The position numbers and the translations under genes are program-made. A DNA stretch of 64,000 nt from Actinoplanes italicus (GTDB lineage Bacteria; Actinomycetota; Actinomycetes; Mycobacteriales; Micromonosporaceae), in assembly GCF_003001815.1 (NCBI RefSeq), contig NZ_PVMZ01000025.1:1-64000 (forward strand), written 5' to 3'. Below are positions 9,176 through 17,706 of this stretch, piece after piece; positions within the stretch are counted from its first letter, which is position 1, and every line of letters begins with the position of its first letter. The notes below the pieces were generated by a model. That model saw only the letters and a program-made list of their open reading frames with translations. It was not told the DNA's origin and searched no databases.

Positions 9176-11329
9176 CTATCGGCGTTGGACCACGGCGAGT
9201 TCGTCGCGCGCACGGGTCGCGGCTACGTATAGAAGTGAGCGAGCGCGAAGCTCGGCATCGTGCCGTTCAATGTCGTCCAGGCCGTCAAGCCGAGCCTTCT
9301 CGGCAGCCGAACGGAAGCCGACGTCGGCGAGTACGACCTTGACGAACTCCATGCCTTTCGCCCGGTGCATGGTCATCACCAGCACCCGGCCCTCCGCCGG
9401 ACGATCGCGATCGATCGCTCGTGCCTGCACGCCGCGTTCGTTGAGTGCGTTGACAACTCGCTCACGCTGGAACTTGTCGTGCACGAGGACAGCGATTGTC
9501 TCGGGTGCCGTCCCGCCGTCGAGCCAGGAGCGGATGCGATCGGCAATGGTGTCGAGTTCGGTGATAAGCGACTCCACGGTCTCCACTACCGGCCTCGGCC
9601 CCGATCGCGCCGAGCGGTAGCCGGTGGCCTCCGCACGTTCTTCCAGGTCGACGTAGTCGCCGCCATCGAGCATCGCCATCGCGTAGCGCAGGTTCTGCGC
9701 GGTCGTGCGGTAGTTGAGGGTGAGCCGCTGCGAGCGGCCGACAATCTTGATGCCGTACCGGACCAGGACAGTCCGGTTGCCGTAGATACGCTGGTGGGAG
9801 TCCTCAGCGATGAACAGGTCGTCCTCGCCCTCGGCGACCAGGGCTCGCAGCATTTGCCAGTGCGTCGGTGACAGGTCCTGACCTTCATCGACGAGCACGT
9901 GGTCGGCTTGGCTGCCGCTGGTCTCCAGGTGGGCGGCGGCGACGGCTGCGGCCTCGGCGAAATCAAGCGTGCCGTCGATGCGGCACTGAGCGCGGTACGC
10001 CGCGATCAACGCCCACACGCTGTCCCGTTTGGCGCGGTCCAAGGCGACACCACGGCTGGGTCGTCGGACACGGCGGTATTCGTTCTCGTTCTTCACCCGT
10101 TGGGGCAGGACAATGAGGGCGTATTCGGCGCTGAGGAAGGTCTCGTTGGCGATTTCCGGGGGCAGCTTCGACGATGACGCCTCGATGACCTCTCGCCATC
10201 GGCCGTTCGGGGTGCGCGCCGTAGGGGTGGTTCGGGCATCGCCCAGGACGGTCTTGACGGCATCGCCGATGCCGGCGCCGGCAGCGCGGATGACGGCGGC
10301 TGCGAGGGCGTCGACGCCGGTCACGTATACGCCGGGTGTGTTGAGGGCAGTCGCCTGCGGAACCGTCGGGTCGAGTTGGGCAAGACCGTCACGTAGGGCA
10401 TCGGCCAGGTTCGTGGTGAACGTGGTCAGCACGATCCGGGCGTCGGGCTGTTCTCGAGCCAGCACTCGGGCTCGGTGGATGAGTACGACGGTCTTGCCGG
10501 TTCCGGCGCCACCGGAAAGCCTGAAGGGGCCCTTGTATCGGCGTACCGCGTACCGGCGCTGCTCAGGGTGGAGGAACACCCGCCACGAACCGAAGTCGCC
10601 CTTTTCAATGACCCGGCGAAGTTCTTCCTGGCCGTCGATGAACGTGAACTGTGCCTGGGCAGCGGGTTGCTTGAGCGAGCGCAGCAGGTCGGCGTCTTCG
10701 TCACCCGTCTGTTCGGGCGCCTCGAGTTGCAGCCGCTCGGCGATGCTGTCGATCGAGTCCGAGGTGGCCAGGTCGACTAGGAGCAGCCCGAGCCAGCCTT
10801 CGTGTTGTTGAGCGAGGTCGAGAACGGCGTCTTCGTCCGGTGCGGCCAATGCCTGGTCGGCGATGTCGGCGGGGACACCAAGCCGGTCGACGAGGTCGGC
10901 GCGCGTACGCCCGATCCGTCCCAGCAGAGACTCTGCCGCCGGCCCCGAGGAGCTGGCGGCGGATGATGTCGCCAGTCGTGTGTCGGCCGGCCGAGGCTCG
11001 GGCTCGGCCTCCTCGATCTGCGGCAGGCCATTGATCGGGTTGACCTTGAGGCGGACCCGGGCAGCGACGACAAGGGCGTCATCGTGGGGCCACACGCCAT
11101 GGATGACGTAGTGGCTCTCCCCTGCGCCGTCGAGCCGGAACATCACGGCACGCCAGAACTGGTCGACGCGGCCTGTGCGTACCCGGGAGTCGGCCGCACC
11201 GGCGATCGGTTCGATGTGCAAACCGGTTGTGGTGTCGTCGGCGGAGAGCTTCTGCAGGTAGGTCATCGCCTTGGCCTTGACCGAGCCGTCAATCTTGACA
11301 GGCCACTTGGTCATGATGATGGTCGGCAT
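9176..11329 (-). CDS. UvrD/Rep-type SF1 helicase with RelE-like N-terminal domain (defence operon gene 6)
   Basis: This protein has 717 aa. Residues 1-95 resemble a RelE/ParE-fold module seen at the start of some UvrD helicases (RVDQFWRAVMFRL, then VWPHDDALVVAA). The helicase core has Walker A GGAGTGKT (about 275), Walker B VDEGQD (about 480), TMHRAKGMEF (about 656) and VAATRARDEL (about 707). It should unwind or translocate on DNA using ATP. Its start codon overlaps the stop of the 2125-aa helicase gene (TGATG), so translation is coupled. It occupies the place where class 1 DISARM would carry the PLD nuclease DrmC. Whether the RelE-like part has RNase activity is unknown. Confidence 0.85.
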   Translation of the reverse strand: MPTIIMTKWPVKIDGSVKAKAMTYLQKLSADDTTTGLHIEPIAGAADSRVRTGRVDQFWRAVMFRLDGAGESHYVIHGVWPHDDALVVAARVRLKVNPINGLPQIEEAEPEPRPADTRLATSSAASSSGPAAESLLGRIGRTRADLVDRLGVPADIADQALAAPDEDAVLDLAQQHEGWLGLLLVDLATSDSIDSIAERLQLEAPEQTGDEDADLLRSLKQPAAQAQFTFIDGQEELRRVIEKGDFGSWRVFLHPEQRRYAVRRYKGPFRLSGGAGTGKTVVLIHRARVLAREQPDARIVLTTFTTNLADALRDGLAQLDPTVPQATALNTPGVYVTGVDALAAAVIRAAGAGIGDAVKTVLGDARTTPTARTPNGRWREVIEASSSKLPPEIANETFLSAEYALIVLPQRVKNENEYRRVRRPSRGVALDRAKRDSVWALIAAYRAQCRIDGTLDFAEAAAVAAAHLETSGSQADHVLVDEGQDLSPTHWQMLRALVAEGEDDLFIAEDSHQRIYGNRTVLVRYGIKIVGRSQRLTLNYRTTAQNLRYAMAMLDGGDYVDLEERAEATGYRSARSGPRPVVETVESLITELDTIADRIRSWLDGGTAPETIAVLVHDKFQRERVVNALNERGVQARAIDRDRPAEGRVLVMTMHRAKGMEFVKVVLADVGFRSAAEKARLDGLDDIERHDAELRARSLLYVAATRARDELAVVQRR

Positions 11330-14300
11330 CAGCGCTCCCTGCGGTCGGTGGTCTCGGTCAGCGCGGCGACGATGGCGTCCGGGTCCGGCGGCACCACGTG
11401 CCAGCCGGCGGAGCTGAGGTCGGCGCGGTCCTCGTCGGGCATGTCGTAGAGGTCAACGGCGATGCGCTGGCGCGGCCAGCAGAAGTCCATCGGGATGCCC
11501 TGCGGGCCTTCCACACCGATCAGTGGGGCTTCGAGGCTGCCGCCGGTGACCAGGAGCCGAATCAGCTCGCGCTCCGCACCTGGCGCGGCCGACTCGTACG
11601 CGGTTGCCCAGCTGTCGTCCACGACGTCGGGAAGCCCACCGGGGTCGGCCGGCTCCGGTGCCGCCGCAACAGTGACCGGGCTTCCCACTTGACTGGTGGT
11701 CGTGATGACAGTGGGCCAGTCACGAAGCGACATCGCGTTGGACAATTGGAGCCACAGCCGCCAGGCGTCGGCGTGCGCAGCGTCGAGGGCCTGCGCCCGG
11801 TCGTCGAGCACCAACGCGGCGTGTACTGCCGTCTTCGTCGGCTCGACGACGACGGCGAGCGCACCGAACTGCCGGACCAGAATGGTCCGGTCACCAGGTG
11901 GCAGCTCCTCGCTGAGCAGTGCGGCTCGCCCGATCGACGCGAGGCTGACCCCGGCTGCGCAGGTACGGCGGGACTGGCCGTCGACCAGGAACATCGGCGC
12001 GGCCCGCGCGACGATCCCGAGGTCCGCCGGGCTGGGCGCGGACACCCACCCGAGCAACCAGGTGATCGGGCCGGCCCGCAGCGCTTCGTACGCGCTGGGC
12101 GCGGCCTGGAACGGGGCCTGCTTGATCAGCCGGGCCACGGTGGCCTCGGAGAACCAGGCCGGTGCCACCGGGACTTCCTGCTCGGCCGAGGCGATATCGG
12201 CCGCGGTGACGGCCAGCACGATCCGGCCGGTGTCCCGCAGCACCTGTCGTTTCTCGGCGTCGTCGGCGAGCCGGTTACGCGACGCGACGGCGTGAAAGGC
12301 GTGACCGTCAGTGAAGACAGCAACGGCCGGCACAGCCGTGTCGTTGGTTTCCAGCAGGAAGTCGGGGCGCGAGTTCTCGACGTTCACCTGCGGCGTCAGC
12401 GTCCATTGGCGGTGATCGCCGGGCAGGGTGAAGCGTAGGGCATTGCCCCAAGGTTTCGGCACCTCGGTGGTGGCTGCCCCGACAGCCGTCAGCCGCTTCG
12501 CGATCAGCTTGCGGAAGCGTTGTTCCAGGTGTGATTCAGGGCTGTCCCGCGGTGGAGTCTGGACGAGCGTCCACGGCGGCCCGTCGGCTGAGTCGGCGTC
12601 CTCGCGCAGGCCGAGCAGGTGGGCGAGGTGCCGCACAGCGGCGGCGCGGGATGTCCGGCGCAATGCGGCGGGCGGGGTGAACGGCAGCAGGCAGCGGTGA
12701 CAGGCGAGGCGGTCTTCATGCTGGCACTCGCAGTCGCGGACCTGCTGCCAGGCGAGCGTGAGCAGATCGCGGAGCCGGTCCGGGGCGGCCAAGTCAGCGA
12801 GGTATCCGGTGCCACCGGGCACCACATCGTGCAGCAGCAGCGCGTCGTGGTTGTCGGTGCCGTCGCTGAGGGTGGGATCGACGACATGTTCGACCCGCAG
12901 ATGGTCGGGGTGCCCGCCGATCTGTTCCCGCAGCCCGAGCAGGATCGCCGCGGCCAGGCTGGGCACGGCGAAGTCGTCGCCGAGGGTGACCGCGTACGGC
13001 AGGCGCAGCAGCAGCCCCTGAGTACGCAGGGTGCGGGAAAGGGCTACGGCGACAGTGTTCTCCACCTCCGCCTTGCGATACGGGCACCACGCGCGATGTT
13101 CGTGCGGGCGGTTGCGACCGGAGTCGGTGTCGAGCTTGCCGCATCCACTGCACACCCGGAACAACGCGCCGGTACGTTCGTCGGCCGAGATGATCCGTGA
13201 TGTGCCGTGGCCGGAGACACCGACGTTGAGCCAGCGCAGGTCCATGCTGCGCAGATAGGTGCAGCCCAGCCCGGTGTTCTCGGCGAACCACTTGGCCGCG
13301 ATGCCGGCCGGATCGATGTCAGCGGCCGTGATGAGCTGGAACGGGATGCGGTCACGCTGATCACGCCGGTCGGAGATCTTCACCTCGTCACGGCGTACCT
13401 CGGCGGAGACGTGCGACAGTTCGACGACGTCGAGGCGCTGGCCGGTGTCGGCGATGCCGGTGCTGCCGCATCGCGGGCACTTGGCGATCTGCTGTTCCCG
13501 GCCGGTGGCGGCGATGTCGGCTGCGTAGCCACAAGCGGGGCAGAACGCCCAGGGACGGATGGATTCGCCGTCGATGCCGAGGTCGATCGCGTCGACGGCG
13601 ATCTCCCAGCCTCGGGCATAGAAGGTGGCACCGGGCGCGAACTCGCGAATGGCCTGCGCCGATCCGCGCTGGAACTGGGCGCTGTCGCTCTCGAATTCGC
13701 CGGAGTCGGGGTTCGTCCAGCTGATCCCGACGGCGAGGGTGACGGTGTCGTCGAGCAGCGTGTAGTTGGGCAGCAGCCCGTGCTCCTCCAGCACACTGAT
13801 CCAGTATTCGCCGCGTAGGTGCGCGAGCTGCCCGCCGATCAGCTTGCGGGTGGTCTTGGCCGATCGCAGGGCCCGCTTGTCGTCGTCGGTGCGGGCTGGC
13901 GACGCGTACTTGGCCTCCAACTCGGGCAACACCTTGTTGACCTCGATCTGGCGCCGTTTGAGGGTCTCCACGGTCTGCTGCCACCGTCTGCTGGCGGCGT
14001 GTACGTTTCCGGCGAACAGGCTGGTGCCGGCACCGGCCGACGGGCTGACCAAATCGGTGAGCGCGGTGATCGTGGCCTCGGGCAACGATCCGATGGTATC
14101 GGTGAACCGGCGGACCGCCGCGGCACCACCCGCCTCGGCGGCGGCGATGAGTTCGCCGAGGAACGAGTCCGGGTCACTGGCTCCGATGGCCTGCTGCGCG
14201 CTGGTCGGATGGGTGTGCCGCTCGTCGCGGGCCATGCCGTCGACGAGGCAGGCGGTAAACTGCCGGCGCAGGATCTCCTCGGCGCTCAGATAGGTGGCGG

Positions 14301-17300
14301 GCGGGCGTACCTCGCCGTTGATGACCGACAGCGGGTCGCCGAGCTTGGGCAGTTGGTCGCCGCGCCCGGTGAGGTAGGCCAGATTGAGGGCGTTTCCGGT
14401 GAGACGCCCGGCCCGCCCGACCCGCTGCAGATAGGACGCGACGGTACGGGGCAGCGACGACAGCAGCACGGTGGACAGGTCGCCGATATCGATGCCCATT
14501 TCCAGGGTGGGGGTGGCGACCAGCACGTTCGGTGCCTGCGGCTCGGTCGAGGACTTCTTGAAGCCGTCCTCGTAGCTCAGCCGGGTGGCGTCGTCGAGCA
14601 GACTGGTGTGTTCACGCGCGACGATCCGGCGCATGTCCGGGGATGCGTAGAGCCGGCGGTAGAAGTTGTCAGCCAGGACTTCCCGGGTGAGCCGGCCGTG
14701 GCAGCGCACCAGCATGCACGGCGCACCGTCGAGCTGGTCGACGGTGATGCGGCTGCCCGGCACCAGGGCCCGGCAGGTGTCGCAGGCCAACAGGTGCCGT
14801 CGCGCGGCCAGGTCAGCAGGCCGGGCCGGGGCGACCTGAACACCGGACGGCGGGAGCGCGTAGACGGTGGCGCCGCTCCGGCTGGTGACGGTGGCGAGAA
14901 CACCATCGCGGGCCAGCCGGTCGAGCAGCAGCCGAGCAAGCCGCCCGCCGTCGGCTGGGCTGACCGACAACGCCCGGGAGGTCCAGCGCGCGTACCAGGA
15001 CTGTGCCGAGGTGACCGCGTCCAGGTCGCTGTCACGTACCGGGTTGGCCGCCCCGCCGACGCGCGGATAGCTCGGAGCTGGCCGGGTGTTGGGGAAGGCG
15101 GGCATGCCGTCGCCGCGGGGCCGCCCACCCCAGATGGACCAGCGGTTGCCGTCCTCCTGACGGAAGGTGGTGAACCAGGGATGGTCGATCGCGCCCTGTG
15201 CTCGCATCCGGTCCAGTACGCCCCGCACCCACTGCACCAGCGTCTCGTCGGCCGGTTCGCCGTGCTCCGAGCCGAGCGGGTTCTGGACCACGAACCCGGC
15301 CAGCACGGTTCGGGCGGCGGCGACCATCCGGGCCGGTGGGCCGGCATCCACCTCGACGGTGGCGGCACCGGTCAGTTCGAGGGTTCGGCCGGTACGCGAG
15401 TTGAGCCCGAACTCCAGCGCAACGTCGAGCGCGAGCCGTTTCCGAACCCGGGACATCACCCGTGCAGGCACCCCCCGCAGCGTCTTCGACGTCCAGAACG
15501 GGGTGAACGACTCCCGGTCGACGCAGTCGGGACCGAGCAGTCGATAGCGCTGGAAGTGGTCCGTACCGGTGCGCTGGATCACGTCCTCGACCAGCGTGTC
15601 CAGGGTGAGGGTGCCGGGGGCGATCGCGGCGTTGAGTGCCGCACGCAGGGTCAGCGTGTGCGAGCGGGCCTCAACGAAACCGGCCCGGTGCGCCGCGTCC
15701 TGCACCGAGTCGGTGAAGACCAGCGCCTTCTTCTCCTGTACGTCCAGGGCCGCCGAGCCGAACAGCGTGGACAGCGACACCGACAGCAGGGTGGCGATGG
15801 CACTGCCCAGGAAGCGAATCCCGTCCGGCTGGGCACACGACGGGCAGATGTCGAGCCGCGCGTGCTCGTCGGCATCGCGTCCGGCGCTGGTCAGCACCGG
15901 CAGAATCCAGCCGTCCCGCAGGTCGCGATCGTCGTCACCCGGGGGTGCGGTGAGCAGTTCGCGGCCACGTACCGAGAACCAGGCCAGCCCGTCGGGGTAT
16001 GCCGCCCCGTCGTAAGCTGCATCGGCCTCGGCCGGCGCGTACAGCAGGGCCCGGAACCGCCCCTCGTGGTTGGCGTGATTGCGCCGGATGGTCTCGTCGT
16101 CGACGGCTAGGCCGGTGCCGACCGGGGCGAGCGCGACACCCCAGCCAGACCGGCCGCAGAACCGGCAGTAGACGGCCGGGAACGACGGCCGGATGTCCTC
16201 GGTGTCGCCGCCGGCCACCGGCGGCCCGTCGTCGCCCCAGCGGAAGCGGGCCGTGGTGTCCGCGGCCCGGTCGATGCGAGTCAGCTCACGCACCCACAGG
16301 TGCACGTCGACGGCAAGCGCGTCCCGTCCGACGATCGCCCGGATGTGCCCGAGGGCCGCCACCACAGCGGTGATCGCCCGCGCCCAGTCGGCGTCGAAGC
16401 CGCCCGCCGCGAGGCTGGAGGTACGCCGGTCGGCCTGGCCCGCGATCCGGCGGACCAGGTCGTCGACGCTGATCGCATCGGCGGTCTCGAAGGCGAGTTC
16501 CTGCACCAGCGGGTGCGCTTTCACCAGGGCGAGCAGCAGGTCAGGCCCGGCCGCGGCGAGCCGGTCCCGGTCACCGGCCCAGAGCAGACCGAGGACGGTA
16601 CGGGCCAGAGCCGCGCCGTCCGGGTCGGCACCGAGATCGTCAACGACCGCGCGTACATCCTCAGCCCTGAACGCCTCCGCGACGGAGAACCCGGCGTCGG
16701 CGACGACGGCGTCCGCGTCGCCCACCCACTCGGCGAGCTCCTGCCGGGACTCGGTCACCACCGCGTCGGCGGGAAACGGCTCACCGAACACGGTTTCGGC
16801 GAAACCGAGCATTGCGCCCGGATCGCCCTTGTCCCCGAGGGTGGCCGACGTCGCCACCGGTGTGATCAACCCGAGCGGCCGCGTCCGGGCATCGTCGGTG
16901 ACGGCCGGATCGTCGTCACGCCAGTGGCTCCTCAGGGCCAGGCCGAGGCGGCGCAGCAGCATCGCCACGTCGGTGCCCTGCGCACCGTCATAGGTGTGGA
17001 ACTCATCGAGCACCAGGTAACGCAGACTGGTCGCGGACTGCCGCCACAGCCTCTGGTCCTCATGACGCAGCAGCAACTGGTCGAGCATCTTGTAGTTGGT
17101 GAGCAGGATGTCGGGGGCGGTGTCCCGGATGACACCACGGTCGGTGATCAGTCCCTCCACGGTGACCATGGTTCGCGGCCGGGTCTTCTCCCCGGTGTAG
17201 AGCGCCGCGGTGATCGACGCCAACTCCGGATGGCCGGTGAGCAGACTGGTGAGGCGGGCTGCCTGGTCGTTGGCGAGCGCGTTCATCGGGTAGAGGACCA

Positions 17301-17706
17301 GGGCCTTGATCCCGGTGACACCCTCCAGCCGGGCCCGGCGCACATGATCCAGGATCGGGTACAGGAACGCCTCGGTCTTGCCCGATCCGGTGCCGGTGGT
17401 GACCAGCGTCGGCTGCGGGCGCCGCCCGCCCAGCGAGGTCAGCCGGGCGAACGCGGCGGCCTGATGACCATAGGGAGCCGGGCCCGCATACCAGTCGAGG
17501 TGCTGCCGCCAGCCCGGCTCGGCTGGTCGGAACGGCAGTCGCAGGCGTACGTACGGACCCTTGAACATGCCGGTGACCGGATCGGACAAGAACGTGTCGA
17601 GGCCGTCACGAGGGTCCGCCTCGGTCAGCGCGAACGTCGTCGTCAGGTAGTCGACGAGACTGTGTCGGACGTTGGCCGCCTGGACGGTCGGCAGCAGCTC
17701 GGTCAT
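11329..17706 (-). CDS. giant DEAD/DEAH helicase with DUF1998 (MZB) and nuclease-like C-terminus, DruE-like (defence operon gene 5)
   Basis: This protein has 2125 aa. The first helicase lobe has Walker A TGTGSGKT (about 107) and box II DEFH (about 233). The second lobe appears at about 1070 (LEMGIDIGDLS, then QRVGRAGRL). Several zinc-binding pairs are visible: CRFCG (517), CPSC (623), CDTC (975), CPACG/CPRCG (1390-1420) and CSGCG (1519). The DUF1998/MZB signature CECQ...CHRCLLPF lies near 1660. About 1780 a SRPDFLLE...VFTDGHAFH stretch resembles a Vsr/DUF559-type PD-(D/E)xK nuclease, with a second degenerate copy near 2070 (MDFCWPRQRIAVDL). Size and order fit DruE of Druantia, or fused DrmA-DrmB of DISARM. 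The start overlaps the methyltransferase stop (ATGA). Confidence 0.85.
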   Translation of the reverse strand: MTELLPTVQAANVRHSLVDYLTTTFALTEADPRDGLDTFLSDPVTGMFKGPYVRLRLPFRPAEPGWRQHLDWYAGPAPYGHQAAAFARLTSLGGRRPQPTLVTTGTGSGKTEAFLYPILDHVRRARLEGVTGIKALVLYPMNALANDQAARLTSLLTGHPELASITAALYTGEKTRPRTMVTVEGLITDRGVIRDTAPDILLTNYKMLDQLLLRHEDQRLWRQSATSLRYLVLDEFHTYDGAQGTDVAMLLRRLGLALRSHWRDDDPAVTDDARTRPLGLITPVATSATLGDKGDPGAMLGFAETVFGEPFPADAVVTESRQELAEWVGDADAVVADAGFSVAEAFRAEDVRAVVDDLGADPDGAALARTVLGLLWAGDRDRLAAAGPDLLLALVKAHPLVQELAFETADAISVDDLVRRIAGQADRRTSSLAAGGFDADWARAITAVVAALGHIRAIVGRDALAVDVHLWVRELTRIDRAADTTARFRWGDDGPPVAGGDTEDIRPSFPAVYCRFCGRSGWGVALAPVGTGLAVDDETIRRNHANHEGRFRALLYAPAEADAAYDGAAYPDGLAWFSVRGRELLTAPPGDDDRDLRDGWILPVLTSAGRDADEHARLDICPSCAQPDGIRFLGSAIATLLSVSLSTLFGSAALDVQEKKALVFTDSVQDAAHRAGFVEARSHTLTLRAALNAAIAPGTLTLDTLVEDVIQRTGTDHFQRYRLLGPDCVDRESFTPFWTSKTLRGVPARVMSRVRKRLALDVALEFGLNSRTGRTLELTGAATVEVDAGPPARMVAAARTVLAGFVVQNPLGSEHGEPADETLVQWVRGVLDRMRAQGAIDHPWFTTFRQEDGNRWSIWGGRPRGDGMPAFPNTRPAPSYPRVGGAANPVRDSDLDAVTSAQSWYARWTSRALSVSPADGGRLARLLLDRLARDGVLATVTSRSGATVYALPPSGVQVAPARPADLAARRHLLACDTCRALVPGSRITVDQLDGAPCMLVRCHGRLTREVLADNFYRRLYASPDMRRIVAREHTSLLDDATRLSYEDGFKKSSTEPQAPNVLVATPTLEMGIDIGDLSTVLLSSLPRTVASYLQRVGRAGRLTGNALNLAYLTGRGDQLPKLGDPLSVINGEVRPPATYLSAEEILRRQFTACLVDGMARDERHTHPTSAQQAIGASDPDSFLGELIAAAEAGGAAAVRRFTDTIGSLPEATITALTDLVSPSAGAGTSLFAGNVHAASRRWQQTVETLKRRQIEVNKVLPELEAKYASPARTDDDKRALRSAKTTRKLIGGQLAHLRGEYWISVLEEHGLLPNYTLLDDTVTLAVGISWTNPDSGEFESDSAQFQRGSAQAIREFAPGATFYARGWEIAVDAIDLGIDGESIRPWAFCPACGYAADIAATGREQQIAKCPRCGSTGIADTGQRLDVVELSHVSAEVRRDEVKISDRRDQRDRIPFQLITAADIDPAGIAAKWFAENTGLGCTYLRSMDLRWLNVGVSGHGTSRIISADERTGALFRVCSGCGKLDTDSGRNRPHEHRAWCPYRKAEVENTVAVALSRTLRTQGLLLRLPYAVTLGDDFAVPSLAAAILLGLREQIGGHPDHLRVEHVVDPTLSDGTDNHDALLLHDVVPGGTGYLADLAAPDRLRDLLTLAWQQVRDCECQHEDRLACHRCLLPFTPPAALRRTSRAAAVRHLAHLLGLREDADSADGPPWTLVQTPPRDSPESHLEQRFRKLIAKRLTAVGAATTEVPKPWGNALRFTLPGDHRQWTLTPQVNVENSRPDFLLETNDTAVPAVAVFTDGHAFHAVASRNRLADDAEKRQVLRDTGRIVLAVTAADIASAEQEVPVAPAWFSEATVARLIKQAPFQAAPSAYEALRAGPITWLLGWVSAPSPADLGIVARAAPMFLVDGQSRRTCAAGVSLASIGRAALLSEELPPGDRTILVRQFGALAVVVEPTKTAVHAALVLDDRAQALDAAHADAWRLWLQLSNAMSLRDWPTVITTTSQVGSPVTVAAAPEPADPGGLPDVVDDSWATAYESAAPGAERELIRLLVTGGSLEAPLIGVEGPQGIPMDFCWPRQRIAVDLYDMPDEDRADLSSAGWHVVPPDPDAIVAALTETTDRRER

